Shown: one piece after another, positions 1 to 8,179 of the stretch | How positions within the stretch are numbered: position 1 is the stretch's first letter | How the letters are laid out: each line of letters starts with the position of its first letter | Assembly: GCA_913031435.1 (NCBI GenBank) | Contig: CAJWFD010000002.1 | Span: 42,050 to 106,049 of the forward strand | Length of the DNA stretch: 64,000 nucleotides | Source: an uncultured Cryomorphaceae bacterium | GTDB lineage: Bacteria; Bacteroidota; Bacteroidia; Flavobacteriales; Schleiferiaceae | Reading direction: 5' to 3' | Program-made: the position numbers and the translations under genes | Notes under the pieces: model-generated | The model's database searches: none | The model's input: only the letters and a program-made list of their open reading frames with translations | What the model was told of the DNA's origin: nothing

Positions 1-345
1 AAAGGAATAGTAGGAACCGAATCCAAAACCATGCACGATCCCAAAAACACCAGAGACCAACATGCCCATACGGTTCACTTTAAATCCTGACAACAGGTGT
101 AAGACAGCTGTAACACCTATACTCAAAGCGATTGCCAGCTCAATATATCCTGATGGTACTTTAAGCAGCTCCATCGCTGACAGCCCAAGGGCAAGACTAT
201 GACCCAGGGTAAAAGCGGTGATCCACCTTAACATTGGCTTCCAATTCTTCAAGCTTAAAGGTAGTGTAAGGGCTAATAGAAATAGCATGTGATCGTATCC
301 TTGAAGGTCGGTGATATGGCGCATGCCTAGATTAACGTAAAACAT
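1..345 (-). CDS. HupE/UreJ-family membrane protein, 3' part cut by window edge
   Basis: Read by hand on the minus strand: 115 codons from an ATG at 345 run off the window's left end with no stop. The protein has a Y-D-H-M-L-F motif near residue 17, a T-A-F-T-L-G-H-S segment and F-G-I-V-H-G-F-G-F near residue 101, the hallmark sequence pattern of the HupE/UreJ_2 family of small multi-pass membrane proteins. Relatives lie next to hydrogenase and urease genes and are suspected nickel/cobalt transporters, but the Bacteroidota members have no proven function. The start lies 2 bases after the DUF6702 stop, so the two genes are probably one transcript. The C-terminal part is missing only because the window ends. 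Confidence 0.75.
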   Translation of the reverse strand, partial: MFYVNLGMRHITDLQGYDHMLFLLALTLPLSLKNWKPMLRWITAFTLGHSLALGLSAMELLKVPSGYIELAIALSIGVTAVLHLLSGFKVNRMGMLVSGVFGIVHGFGFGSYYSF

Positions 346-347
346 AT

Positions 348-878
348 TTAAAAGAAGCTCGTGTTAAAGTTGTTTTCAATCCTGCAGCTATTTGTCGAAC
401 GACTGCCCAGTTCGTTGTAAAAGGTGATGATGTTCTCTTGGCTTGAAAAGACATCACTTAAAGTTGAGCAATATATATTCCAGTTAAAGCCTTCTACATT
501 TTTTGGCAGTACCGAAAAAGAGAAAAATAGCTTTACATATTCATTATCTGTGACACTCCCTATATAAGAGAATCTAAGCGCAGTCATGAGGTCTTCTTTG
601 TTGCATTGAATACTAAAAGTTCGAGCCAGCTCGAAGGCATGAAGTGAATCTTTTTGCAGCTCGGACATTGCATGGTATCTCATGTTTTCATCCATGACTA
701 GTGCATTCATAGCACGTTCCCAATCATCGGGGAAAAACTGCATAGATCCCGTAATGCGATCTTGTTCTAAATCAACCCTTAATTCAGTGATGCTTACATA
801 AAACTCGTGCTGTATCTTAGAGGAAACGTTGCCAAGTAAAACCGGTAACGAAGTAAAAAGGACCAATAGTAAATTCAT
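348..878 (-). CDS. DUF6702 family exported protein
   Basis: 176 residues. I place the start at an internal ATG (878), which gives a normal signal peptide (M-N-L-L-L-V-L-F-T-S-L-P-V-L-L-G); the longer reading frame to 962 would run into the facing gene. After the signal comes H-E-F-Y-V-S-I-T-E-L-R-V, matching the opening of DUF6702, a Bacteroidota family of small periplasmic or surface proteins of unknown function. Its partner immediately downstream is the HupE/UreJ-like membrane protein, a pairing I recall as recurrent in this phylum. A joint role in metal or envelope function is only inference. Start codon is 4 bases from the presumed GTG of the divergent neighbour. Confidence 0.65.
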   Translation of the reverse strand: MNLLLVLFTSLPVLLGNVSSKIQHEFYVSITELRVDLEQDRITGSMQFFPDDWERAMNALVMDENMRYHAMSELQKDSLHAFELARTFSIQCNKEDLMTALRFSYIGSVTDNEYVKLFFSFSVLPKNVEGFNWNIYCSTLSDVFSSQENIITFYNELGSRSTNSCRIENNFNTSFF

Positions 879-882
879 AACT

Positions 883-2169
883 GTGAAAATAAACCAATTT
901 TTAGCTTTTGTAGCCCTTATCACGACAATACTGCTACCAAAACCGACTGATGCCCAAGCCATTAAAATTCATGAAGGCGTGGCCTTTAAAACAGGAGTTT
1001 GCGAACCTAGTATTTCTGTGGACCCCACGAACAAGAACAACATCTATGCCGGCAGCATTTTGAGCAACTTCTACCAAAGTACGGATGGTGGACTGACATG
1101 GACGACTTCTGAAATCACAAGTCCTCACGGAGTTTATGGTGATCCATGTATCATTACGGACTATAGTGGACGTACTTATTATTTTCATTTAAGTGATCCT
1201 GAAGGAACAAATTGGCAAAGCGACAGCATACTCGACAGAATGGTTTGTCAAAGTAAAGATGGGCCAAATGACCGCTTTAATGAAGGGAGCTTCACACAAA
1301 TAAATGGCAAGAAACACGACAAGGAATGGGCAGCGGTGCACCCTTCAAACGGAACGATCGGACTCAGTTGGACCCAGTTTGACTCCTATGGAACAACGGA
1401 CCCGTCTTGCACCAGTACTATTCTGTATAGTGAGAGTGTAGATCAGGGAGACACTTGGTCGTCCCCTGCGATCATCTCAGAGCGGAAAGGCGACTGTGTG
1501 GATGATGACAAAACTGCAGAGGGAGCAGTACCCGCCTTCGGTATCAAAAACGCACGATACGTCGGATGGGCATTGGACCGTAAAATTTTCTTTAACCGGA
1601 GCCTAGATGGTTTGGTCTGGGAGGAGTTTGAAGTAGCTGATCAAAAAGCTGGATGGACCCAGTCTTACAATGGATTTTCAAGATGCAATGGAATGCCTGT
1701 AACCGTAGTTGATCAATGCTCAAGCAGTCCTTTTTATGGCCGAATATACATGTGCTGGGGGGATCAATCTGAACAAACCGGTGGTGAGATTTATATAAGT
1801 TACAGCGACAATGGAGGTGAAAACTGGTCACGGCCATTTGCAGTATCAAACCAAGGTGGATCTTCTGATCAGTTTCTGCCATGGCTAACTATTGACCCAA
1901 CCTCAGGATTTCTATACGCGGTCTATTACGACCGCAGAAACACCACTAAACCAACGGAAACGAACACGTACTTAGCGATAAGTAAAGATGGAGGTAGCAA
2001 CTGGACAGAACAACAAATAAACGAAGTGCCATTCTTCCCTTCAAATGATGTTTTTATGGGTGATTACAACCATATCTCGGCCTATGGTGGTGTAGTAAGA
2101 CCTATTTGGACGGAGCTTAACGACAGCAAAAAATCAGTTTGGACCTACTTGTATAATGAAACTTTTTAA
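883..2169 (+). CDS. Secreted Asp-box (BNR) beta-propeller protein, sialidase-like fold
   Basis: No ATG is available. A GTG at 883 gives a clean signal peptide (V-K-I-N-Q-F-L-A-F-V-A-L-I-T-T-I-L-L-P ... D-A-Q-A); a TTG at 829 would add 18 polar residues and overlap the facing gene. The mature protein carries at least four Asp-box repeats (S/Y-x-D-x-G-x-x-W): S-T-D-G-G-L-T-W near base 1078, S-V-D-Q-G-D-T-W near 1438, S-D-N-G-G-E-N-W near 1804 and S-K-D-G-G-S-N-W near 1981. Such repeats build the six-bladed propeller of exo-alpha-sialidases and other secreted glycosidases. I see no F-R-I-P motif and no clear arginine triad, so a sialidase activity is not supported; a binding or other hydrolase role is equally likely. 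PepE follows after 3 bases. Confidence 0.7.
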   Translation: MKINQFLAFVALITTILLPKPTDAQAIKIHEGVAFKTGVCEPSISVDPTNKNNIYAGSILSNFYQSTDGGLTWTTSEITSPHGVYGDPCIITDYSGRTYYFHLSDPEGTNWQSDSILDRMVCQSKDGPNDRFNEGSFTQINGKKHDKEWAAVHPSNGTIGLSWTQFDSYGTTDPSCTSTILYSESVDQGDTWSSPAIISERKGDCVDDDKTAEGAVPAFGIKNARYVGWALDRKIFFNRSLDGLVWEEFEVADQKAGWTQSYNGFSRCNGMPVTVVDQCSSSPFYGRIYMCWGDQSEQTGGEIYISYSDNGGENWSRPFAVSNQGGSSDQFLPWLTIDPTSGFLYAVYYDRRNTTKPTETNTYLAISKDGGSNWTEQQINEVPFFPSNDVFMGDYNHISAYGGVVRPIWTELNDSKKSVWTYLYNETF

Positions 2170-2172
2170 CAA

Positions 2173-2871
2173 ATGAGATTACTTATTGTCAGCACTTCGA
2201 CTGTTTTTGGAAAACCTTACCTCAGCTACCTACAAGAAGAGTGTATTGATTTTTTTGCTCCTGGAAAAAACATCCTGTTCCTTCCTTTTGCAAGACCTGG
2301 TGGGATAAGTCACGATCAATATACTGCTAAAGCGAAGGCCGTATTCCAGCAGTGGGGATTTAACATGAGGGGAGCTCATGAATTTGACAGCGCTTCACAT
2401 GGCTGCGATTGGGCAGATGGTTTCTTTGTAGGTGGGGGGAATACGTTTGTACTAGCGGAATCTCTACGTTCGAGTGGTTATTTTGAGCGTATAGATAAGG
2501 ATGTACGACAAGGAAAACCTTATATGGGTACATCAGCGGGATGTAATATGGCGGGTATATCCATCTGTACGACCAATGATATGCCCATAGCCTACCCGTC
2601 AAGTTTTGATGCTTTTAGCTGGGTTCCGTTTAATCTCAACCCTCATTACTTAGATCCCGTAGACGGAATCGAGCATATGGGTGAGACTCGAGAGACTAGA
2701 ATTAAGGAATTTCATGAATTTAATACTCAACCAGTGATTGGGCTTAGAGAGGGATCTTGGATTAGAGTTGAAGAAAACTCGGTGGTACTCCATGGCGATT
2801 CCACTGCTAGAATATTTTTACCTAACCAAGAAGCATTCGAGTCACAAATACTACCGGAGTCAGTTCTTTAG
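2173..2871 (+). CDS. pepE: Dipeptidase E (alpha-aspartyl dipeptidase), peptidase S51
   Basis: 232 residues, close to the 229 of enteric PepE. Cleaves dipeptides with N-terminal aspartate, in the cytoplasm. The nucleophile elbow G-T-S-A-G-C-N places Ser121; Asp136 and His158 (in N-P-H-Y-L-D-P) sit one residue from the Ser120, Asp135 and His157 described for the Salmonella enzyme. The glycine-rich F-V-G-G-G-N-T-F stretch near residue 86 is also typical. No signal peptide. It begins 3 bases after the Asp-box protein gene, suggesting a shared transcript, but no functional link is evident. No terminator is visible in the 204 bases that follow. Confidence 0.92.
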   Translation: MRLLIVSTSTVFGKPYLSYLQEECIDFFAPGKNILFLPFARPGGISHDQYTAKAKAVFQQWGFNMRGAHEFDSASHGCDWADGFFVGGGNTFVLAESLRSSGYFERIDKDVRQGKPYMGTSAGCNMAGISICTTNDMPIAYPSSFDAFSWVPFNLNPHYLDPVDGIEHMGETRETRIKEFHEFNTQPVIGLREGSWIRVEENSVVLHGDSTARIFLPNQEAFESQILPESVL

Positions 2872-3075
2872 AAGAATACGACTGCCCTAAGTTTGTTAAC
2901 CTTACGTCTTTTAATAGTGCCATTGGACAGGACCTATTGCGATATGCTCGCGCATCAAGTCTATTCGAATCAATTCCCTTGGAAGTCAAGAAATAAAGAA
3001 CCGTTTGAACCGGTATGCCATTTAGTTGCTGATTGAATTTATAGTGGGTATTTTTATACTCCAAAACTTATCCAT

Positions 3076-4131
3076 ATGAAGTTTACCGTAATACTGTTTT
3101 TAGCTTTTTCTAGCCTTTTCCTTAAGGCCCAAAACAAATGGTCATTTCTTACTTCAGTGGAAGAAAGTATGTTAATTGGAGACCAGTCTTCCTTACTTAC
3201 ACTCACTAATCTGAATAGTTTGTTCTCTAATTTCGGAATACGAACGGGAGTTCATCGTGTGTTTTCAAATCAATATGCTGCTGACGTGTCGTTTGGTATT
3301 ACCGGTATTGCAAAGACAAATACCTATACCGCTACAATTCTTCCTGTACAGGTAACACTTAGATATAACCTTCTCAGTAGTTTAGAGAGGTTTAACTCTC
3401 AGGGTACAAAGTTAAATGTCAACGTAGGTGCCGGTGGAGCGCTCTATAGAACTACTGGAGTCAATCTTATAGAGCCTGCTGAAGTGGGATTTTCGTTTAG
3501 TGAAAATTTTAGTTTAGGAAGCTCGATAGAATTTAACCTTTCCAAAAGCGGAGCTCTGTCTTTAGGCTATCGTCACTCTTTGTATTTAGACGATAATTTA
3601 GACACCGATGCTTCGGGCCTATTAGGAGATGTATTAGGTAGTTTTTATACTGCGGTTCGCTGGAACATAAAAAGTAACAACACAAAGACTCGCAAAGTGT
3701 CTAAAAAAATGTCTTCAGTGGACTCTAATGCCCTCGAAGCTGAACTTAAAATAGCACAAGCAAAAGTAAAGGCCATGGAAAAAGCTGTCTTACAGATGAA
3801 GTCCATGAAACCGGATCCTATTAAAATAGACGATAATGTTTCTGACATGCCCTCTGATACAACATTGACCAGCATCGAGAAAGCTACTGATATACCTATG
3901 GTCAAAACCAGTGATACGAAAAGGTATGCTATTATCATTGCGAGTTATAAATCAGAGGACGTAGCACAGTCACTCGCTGAAGAATTAGGGAACACCGCCC
4001 AGGTGATCGCTGTGCCAGAGCTTAGCAGATTCAGAGTCGCTTACGATGTGTACGACACCTATCAAGATGCCAAGAAATTTCAAGAGGAATTGGTATTAGA
4101 CTTCGGAAATTGCTGGATTGTAAATCTATAA
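3076..4131 (+). CDS. Outer-membrane beta-barrel protein with coiled coil and C-terminal SPOR domain
   Basis: 351 residues. A signal peptide (M-K-F-T-V-I-L-F-L-A-F-S-S-L-F-L-K-A-Q-N) is followed by about 180 residues of alternating polar/aromatic strands typical of a small outer-membrane barrel, then a Lys/Glu-rich helical segment (about 215-250, A-E-L-K-I-A-Q-A-K-V-K-A-M-E-K-A), a Pro/Thr/Asp-rich linker, and a SPOR-like domain from about residue 283 (R-Y-A-I-I-I-A-S-Y ... F-R-V-A-Y). SPOR domains bind denuded peptidoglycan glycan strands. The layout suggests an OmpA-like anchor between outer membrane and cell wall, with SPOR in place of OmpA-C; this role is inferred. A TAAGTTTG box at 2888-2895 could be its promoter, with a leader of about 175 bases; otherwise the preceding 204 bases look empty. 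Confidence 0.7.
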   Translation: MKFTVILFLAFSSLFLKAQNKWSFLTSVEESMLIGDQSSLLTLTNLNSLFSNFGIRTGVHRVFSNQYAADVSFGITGIAKTNTYTATILPVQVTLRYNLLSSLERFNSQGTKLNVNVGAGGALYRTTGVNLIEPAEVGFSFSENFSLGSSIEFNLSKSGALSLGYRHSLYLDDNLDTDASGLLGDVLGSFYTAVRWNIKSNNTKTRKVSKKMSSVDSNALEAELKIAQAKVKAMEKAVLQMKSMKPDPIKIDDNVSDMPSDTTLTSIEKATDIPMVKTSDTKRYAIIIASYKSEDVAQSLAEELGNTAQVIAVPELSRFRVAYDVYDTYQDAKKFQEELVLDFGNCWIVNL

Positions 4132-4151
4132 TCCGGGTAAAACATATGATC

Positions 4152-4181
4152 AAATACCCGCCTAACAGCGGGTATTTTTTT
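4152..4181 (+). terminator. Rho-independent terminator after the SPOR gene
   Basis: Perfect 10-base-pair stem (4152-4161 with 4168-4177), six-base loop, followed by a run of T. It ends 15 bases before the promoter box of gpmI. Confidence 0.88.
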
Positions 4182-4195
4182 GCCTAAAGAATCCT

Positions 4196-4203
4196 TAAAT
4201 TTG
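4196..4203 (+). promoter_or_regulatory. Candidate -7 box TAAATTTG for gpmI
   Basis: Matches the Bacteroidota -7 consensus TAnnTTTG. No TTG lies at the preferred 19-base distance, only a T-rich tract from the terminator. Predicted start of transcription is about 10 bases before the gpmI ATG. Confidence 0.45.
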
Positions 4204-4220
4204 CTCCTTCAAAAGATCTT

Positions 4221-5750
4221 ATGAAAAAGACTGCACTTATTGTCCTCGATGGATGGGGACGCGCTGACGATCCTAAAGTGAGTGCTATTGACCTGGCCCG
4301 CACGCCCTATGTAGATTCACTTTACACGGACTATCCATCTACTTGGATCAAAACATCAGGATTAGACGTAGGACTGCCTGACGGACAAATGGGTAACTCA
4401 GAAGTGGGACACATGAATCTAGGCGCCGGTAGAGTCGTTTACCAAGACCTGGTAAAGGTAAATCTAGCAGCGGAATCTGGAGATTTTGAGACAAATCCTA
4501 CGCTACAAAAAGCATTAAGTATAGCGCAAAAAGGGAACAAAAAAATTCACATCATGGGATTACTTTCCGATGGTGGAGTTCATGCACATATTAGCCATGT
4601 TAAGGCCCTTTGCAGCTGGTTAGATAACAAGAACTTTCGTGATGTATACATTCATGCATTTACGGATGGGAGAGATACCAGTCCTAAAGGAGGTGCTCAA
4701 TATCTTGAGGACCTCACCAAGCATATGATGAAGACTACGGGACAAATAGCTTCTGTTATTGGTCGGTATTTCGCAATGGACCGTGACCAGCGTTGGGAGC
4801 GAGTTGCTCGTGCCTATGATCTTCTTGTACATGGTAGTGGTACGCCGTCTACAGACCCTATTTCAATGGTACGCAGCTCTTACCATTCTGGAATTACGGA
4901 TGAGTTCATGGAGCCCATTATAGCTACTGATACCCATGGAAAACCATTGGCTCTGATCTCAAAGGATGATGTAGTTATTATGTTTAATTACAGAACTGAT
5001 CGCGGAAGAGAAATCACCCAAGCATTAACTCAGCGAGCGTATAGTGATTACAACATGAGTCCATTGCCACTACATTATGTAACCATGACCAGTTATGACG
5101 ATACCTTTAAGGACATAAACGTTGTTTTTAGAAAAGATAATTTGGTCAATACCTTAGGTGAAGTTCTTGAAAAAGCAAATAAAACTCAGATTCGAATTGC
5201 GGAAACAGAGAAATACCCTCATGTGACTTTCTTCTTTTCAGGTGGTCGTGAGGTTCCATACATAGGAGAACAGCGTCTTTTATGCCCAAGTCCTAAAGTA
5301 GCTACCTATGACCTTCAACCGGAAATGAGTGCAGCTGATATTCGCGATGCCATTGTTCCAAAACTCAAAGAAGGGGAGACCGACTTTATCTGTCTGAACT
5401 TTGCAAATCCGGACATGGTAGGGCATACTGGAGTCATGTCAGCGGCCGTAAAAGCGTGTGAGGTTGTGGACCGTTGCTTGCGCGATGTAGTTGCTGCCGG
5501 ACTTGAATCCGATTATCAATTTATCATTCTCGCCGATCATGGGAATGCCGATTGTATGGTCAACGAAGACGGTACGCCAAACACAGCACATACTACGACA
5601 GTGGTTCCGTGTTTCTTGGTAGGTAGCAGTGCCTCCAAATTCGCTATGAAAGAAGGAAAGTTAGGTGACATTGCGCCTACTCTACTTGCCCTAATGGATG
5701 TTAAACAGCCGTCTGAAATGACTGGAGATAATCTACTGATTTCGAAGTAA
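4221..5750 (+). CDS. gpmI: 2,3-bisphosphoglycerate-independent phosphoglycerate mutase
   Basis: 509 residues, usual length for this family. Interconverts 3- and 2-phosphoglycerate in glycolysis and gluconeogenesis. Alkaline-phosphatase fold: opening A-L-I-V-L-D-G-W-G supplies the first metal-binding Asp, G-N-S-E-V-G-H gives the phosphoserine nucleophile Ser60, F-T-D-G-R-D and N-Y-R-T-D-R-G follow, and the C-terminal A-D-H-G-N-A-D and T-A-H-T-T metal-binding motifs are intact. Its stop overlaps the map start by one base, so translation of the two is probably coupled. Enolase, the next glycolytic step, is also in the window (12918-14207) but in another operon. Confidence 0.97.
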   Translation: MKKTALIVLDGWGRADDPKVSAIDLARTPYVDSLYTDYPSTWIKTSGLDVGLPDGQMGNSEVGHMNLGAGRVVYQDLVKVNLAAESGDFETNPTLQKALSIAQKGNKKIHIMGLLSDGGVHAHISHVKALCSWLDNKNFRDVYIHAFTDGRDTSPKGGAQYLEDLTKHMMKTTGQIASVIGRYFAMDRDQRWERVARAYDLLVHGSGTPSTDPISMVRSSYHSGITDEFMEPIIATDTHGKPLALISKDDVVIMFNYRTDRGREITQALTQRAYSDYNMSPLPLHYVTMTSYDDTFKDINVVFRKDNLVNTLGEVLEKANKTQIRIAETEKYPHVTFFFSGGREVPYIGEQRLLCPSPKVATYDLQPEMSAADIRDAIVPKLKEGETDFICLNFANPDMVGHTGVMSAAVKACEVVDRCLRDVVAAGLESDYQFIILADHGNADCMVNEDGTPNTAHTTTVVPCFLVGSSASKFAMKEGKLGDIAPTLLALMDVKQPSEMTGDNLLISK

Positions 5751-6547
5751 TGATTAAATATAAGACTAGAGAGGAAATTGAATTGATGCGTGAAAGTGCA
5801 CAGCTCGTTAGTAAGACTCTGGGGCTTCTTGCTCCATACATCGTACCGGGAGCCATTCCACTGGAACTAGATAAAATGGCCGAGACTTTCATTCGTGACC
5901 ACGGTGGTGAACCTGGTTTCCTAGGTATGTATGGTTTCCCGAATAGCCTCTGTATGTCTCCGAACGCCCAAGTAGTGCACGGTATACCAGGAAAAAAAGC
6001 AATGCAAAATGGAGATATTCTCTCCGTGGATTGCGGTGTTTTTATGAATGGGTTCTATGGGGATCATGCTTATACCTTCCCTGTTGGAGAGGTAGCAAAA
6101 GAGACCTCGGAGTTGCTTGAAGTCACTAAAGCATCTCTTTACGCTGGAATTAAAGAAGTCGTTGAAGGAAATAGAATAGGGGATATTGGCGCAGCAATCC
6201 AAGAATATACGGAAAGCAGGGGCTATGGAGTGGTCAGAGAGCTCGTAGGGCACGGCCTTGGAACAAAAATGCATGAAGATCCACAGGTTCCAAACTACGG
6301 GAAACATGGTCGTGGTAAAAAAATTCAAGAAGGACTCGTCATTGCCATAGAGCCAATGATAAACCTAGGAACCCATAGAATCAAGCAGCTTCCCGATGGC
6401 TGGACCATTTTAACTGCGGATGGGAAGAACAGTGCACATTTCGAGCACGATGTTGCCGTGATTAACGGCAAACCTGAAATTCTAAGTACCTTCCAATACA
6501 TTTATGATGCACTAGGCATGGATAGGGCTGAATACGAAAAGATATGA
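5750..6547 (+). CDS. map: Methionine aminopeptidase, type I
   Basis: 265 residues. Removes the N-terminal Met from new proteins. All five metal ligands of the pita-bread fold can be read: Asp94 (S-V-D-C-G), Asp105 (Y-G-D-H-A), His168 (G-H-G-L-G), Glu201 (A-I-E-P-M) and Glu232 (F-E-H-D). The protein begins at the catalytic domain with no zinc-finger extension. In many bacteria map sits in the spc ribosomal operon near secY; here it is between gpmI and a methyltransferase, overlapping them by 1 and 4 bases. Confidence 0.97.
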   Translation: MIKYKTREEIELMRESAQLVSKTLGLLAPYIVPGAIPLELDKMAETFIRDHGGEPGFLGMYGFPNSLCMSPNAQVVHGIPGKKAMQNGDILSVDCGVFMNGFYGDHAYTFPVGEVAKETSELLEVTKASLYAGIKEVVEGNRIGDIGAAIQEYTESRGYGVVRELVGHGLGTKMHEDPQVPNYGKHGRGKKIQEGLVIAIEPMINLGTHRIKQLPDGWTILTADGKNSAHFEHDVAVINGKPEILSTFQYIYDALGMDRAEYEKI

Positions 6548-7314
6548 TTGCAAAAATGATGAAATGGGCGCTTGCTTCGGTACCCCGCCCATTACTAATT
6601 AGACTCAGCTACATAGTTCAATGGCTAAGCCCTGTGCTTTTTAAAGGCAACCGATTTGTAGACCCTATTGACGGAAGAGGTTACTCTAGATTTTTTCCTT
6701 ACGGCTATGGAGAAAATCAACGTCCAAATGCGCTGTGCCCTGGGACCAATAGCCTTGAAAGACACCGACTACTTTGGCTTTACCTAAAAGACTACACTGA
6801 CTTTTTAACGAAAGAGCAAAAACTATTGCATATCGCACCAGAGCAATGTTTTTATGGCCGTTTCAAAAAAATGAATAACCTGAACTACACTACAGCGGAC
6901 CTATTTTCACCACTAGCAGATCTGCGATTCGATGTTCAAAACATTCCTCTGGAAGACAACTCCTTTGATACGATTCTGTGCAACCATGTTTTAGAGCATG
7001 TAGATGATGATCTAAAAGCAATGAGTGAGATGTGCCGTATTCTAAAGCCAGGTGGATTAGCGATTATGCAAGTCCCTCTAGACCCGGACTACGCATTAAC
7101 AGACGAAGACATTACGATTACCGATCCTGTAGAGCGCGAGAAAAGGTTTAGACAATATGACCATGTACGTCTTTACGGGCAGGACTATCCTAATCGATTA
7201 AAAGCCGCTGGATTCAAAGTAACTACTTTCGATGCTCAACAAGAGCTCCCAGAGGGTTGGTTCTCTAAATACGCCTTACCCAAGCGCGAAATGCTCTACA
7301 TCTGTAGTAAGTAG
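6544..7314 (+). CDS. Class I SAM-dependent methyltransferase (type 11)
   Basis: 256 residues. After about 90 N-terminal residues comes L-L-H-I-A-P-E-Q-C (motif I region), then F-D-T-I-L-C-N-H-V-L-E-H-V-D-D-D and M-C-R-I-L-K-P-G-G-L-A-I-M-Q-V-P, the standard motifs of Methyltransf_11 enzymes. The substrate cannot be told from sequence. The canonical G-x-G-x-G loop is replaced by H-I-A-P-E, a form I recall from a Bacteroidota branch of small-molecule methyltransferases. ATGA overlap with map and the strong terminator downstream make it the last gene of a three-gene operon. Confidence 0.85.
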   Translation: MIAKMMKWALASVPRPLLIRLSYIVQWLSPVLFKGNRFVDPIDGRGYSRFFPYGYGENQRPNALCPGTNSLERHRLLWLYLKDYTDFLTKEQKLLHIAPEQCFYGRFKKMNNLNYTTADLFSPLADLRFDVQNIPLEDNSFDTILCNHVLEHVDDDLKAMSEMCRILKPGGLAIMQVPLDPDYALTDEDITITDPVEREKRFRQYDHVRLYGQDYPNRLKAAGFKVTTFDAQQELPEGWFSKYALPKREMLYICSK

Positions 7315-7339
7315 CACTTTAGACCCGTTTTCTACCATA

Positions 7340-7374
7340 AAAAAAGCCCGTACTGTTGCAGTACGGGCTTTTTA
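7340..7374. terminator. Bidirectional terminator between convergent genes
   Basis: Perfect 15-base-pair inverted repeat (7341-7355 with 7359-7373) with a three-base loop; the stem begins with A5 and ends with T5, so it can stop both the gpmI operon and the zinc-ribbon gene transcript arriving from the other side. Confidence 0.92.
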
Positions 7375-7389
7375 ACTATTTTAAATTTC

Positions 7390-8178
7390 TTACTTCAACC
7401 AAGCAGCAATCATGGCCTCCATTTTCTCCTCTTGCTCTGCAGCTAATAGAGGATCAACAAGAATACGTCCACTATGCTCGTCAATCATGATTTTCTTGCG
7501 TTGTGCAAGCTCCATTTGACGTTGTGGGGGAATCACAAAGAACGATCCTGCTGATGCACCACGCTCCACGGAAACAACTGCAAGCTTATTCTTTGTAGCC
7601 AAGCGAATTCGGTCGTAAGCTTTAACAAGGCGATCTTCAATGGATTCCTTGTACTCAACACTTTTAGCAAGAAGCATTTCTTCTTCTTTAGCCGTTTCAG
7701 ACATGATGCTGTCTAATTCAGCTACTTTATGAGTAAGGTGTGTTTTACGCTCTTCTAAACGCTCAACACTTGAACTATTCACTTCTCTTTTCGAGTCAAT
7801 GCGCGCGCTAAACTCACGAATACGCTTTTCAGCCAATTGAATTTCTAATTCTTGGTACTCTATTTCTTTTGCAATCGCCTCAAATTCACGATTGTTACGG
7901 ACTTGCTCTTGATCCTTGACATACTTCGCCATTTTCTCTTGGCAATCCTTAATCATTTGGTGCTTTTCCTTTATATCTGTCTCTAGATCAGATACTTCAT
8001 GGTTCACTTTATCCATTCTGGTTTCTAAACCAGCGACCTCGCTTATTAGATCTTCAACTTCCAAAGGAAGCTCACCTCGCATTGAGCGAATTTCGTCTAC
8101 ACGACGATCGATAATTTGAAGATCATAAAGCGCTCTTAATTTGTCTTCTACGCTTAACTCTTTTGCCTTCTTAGCCAT
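7390..8178 (-). CDS. Coiled-coil protein of the C4-type zinc-ribbon (DUF164) family, with all zinc cysteines lost
   Basis: 262 residues from the ATG at 8178 (M-A-K-K-A-K-E-L-S-V-E-D-K); a longer frame to 8229 overlaps the upstream gene. Residues 20-190 are a long charged coiled coil. The C-terminal segment follows the family pattern V-E-R-G-A-x-x-G-x-F-x-x-I-P-P-Q-R-Q ... E-H-x-G-R-I-L-V-D, but the four positions that are Cys in zinc-binding members are Ser209, Ser212, Asp233 and Ser236. The fold is presumably kept without metal. Relatives are implicated in RNA or nucleic-acid contacts; the function is unproven. It starts 1 base after the Nif3-family gene, a pairing I recall as common in bacteria (yqfO neighbourhood). 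Confidence 0.85.
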   Translation of the reverse strand: MAKKAKELSVEDKLRALYDLQIIDRRVDEIRSMRGELPLEVEDLISEVAGLETRMDKVNHEVSDLETDIKEKHQMIKDCQEKMAKYVKDQEQVRNNREFEAIAKEIEYQELEIQLAEKRIREFSARIDSKREVNSSSVERLEERKTHLTHKVAELDSIMSETAKEEEMLLAKSVEYKESIEDRLVKAYDRIRLATKNKLAVVSVERGASAGSFFVIPPQRQMELAQRKKIMIDEHSGRILVDPLLAAEQEEKMEAMIAAWLK

Positions 8179-8179
8179 A

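Noticed and set aside
2822..3064. 80-codon minus-strand frame in the gap after pepE
   Set aside because: No recognisable domain or promoter, and it overlaps the pepE end; I treat the 204-base gap as non-coding.
5921..6328. 135-codon antisense frame in map
   Set aside because: Overlaps the catalytic domain of map completely and shows no protein-like pattern.
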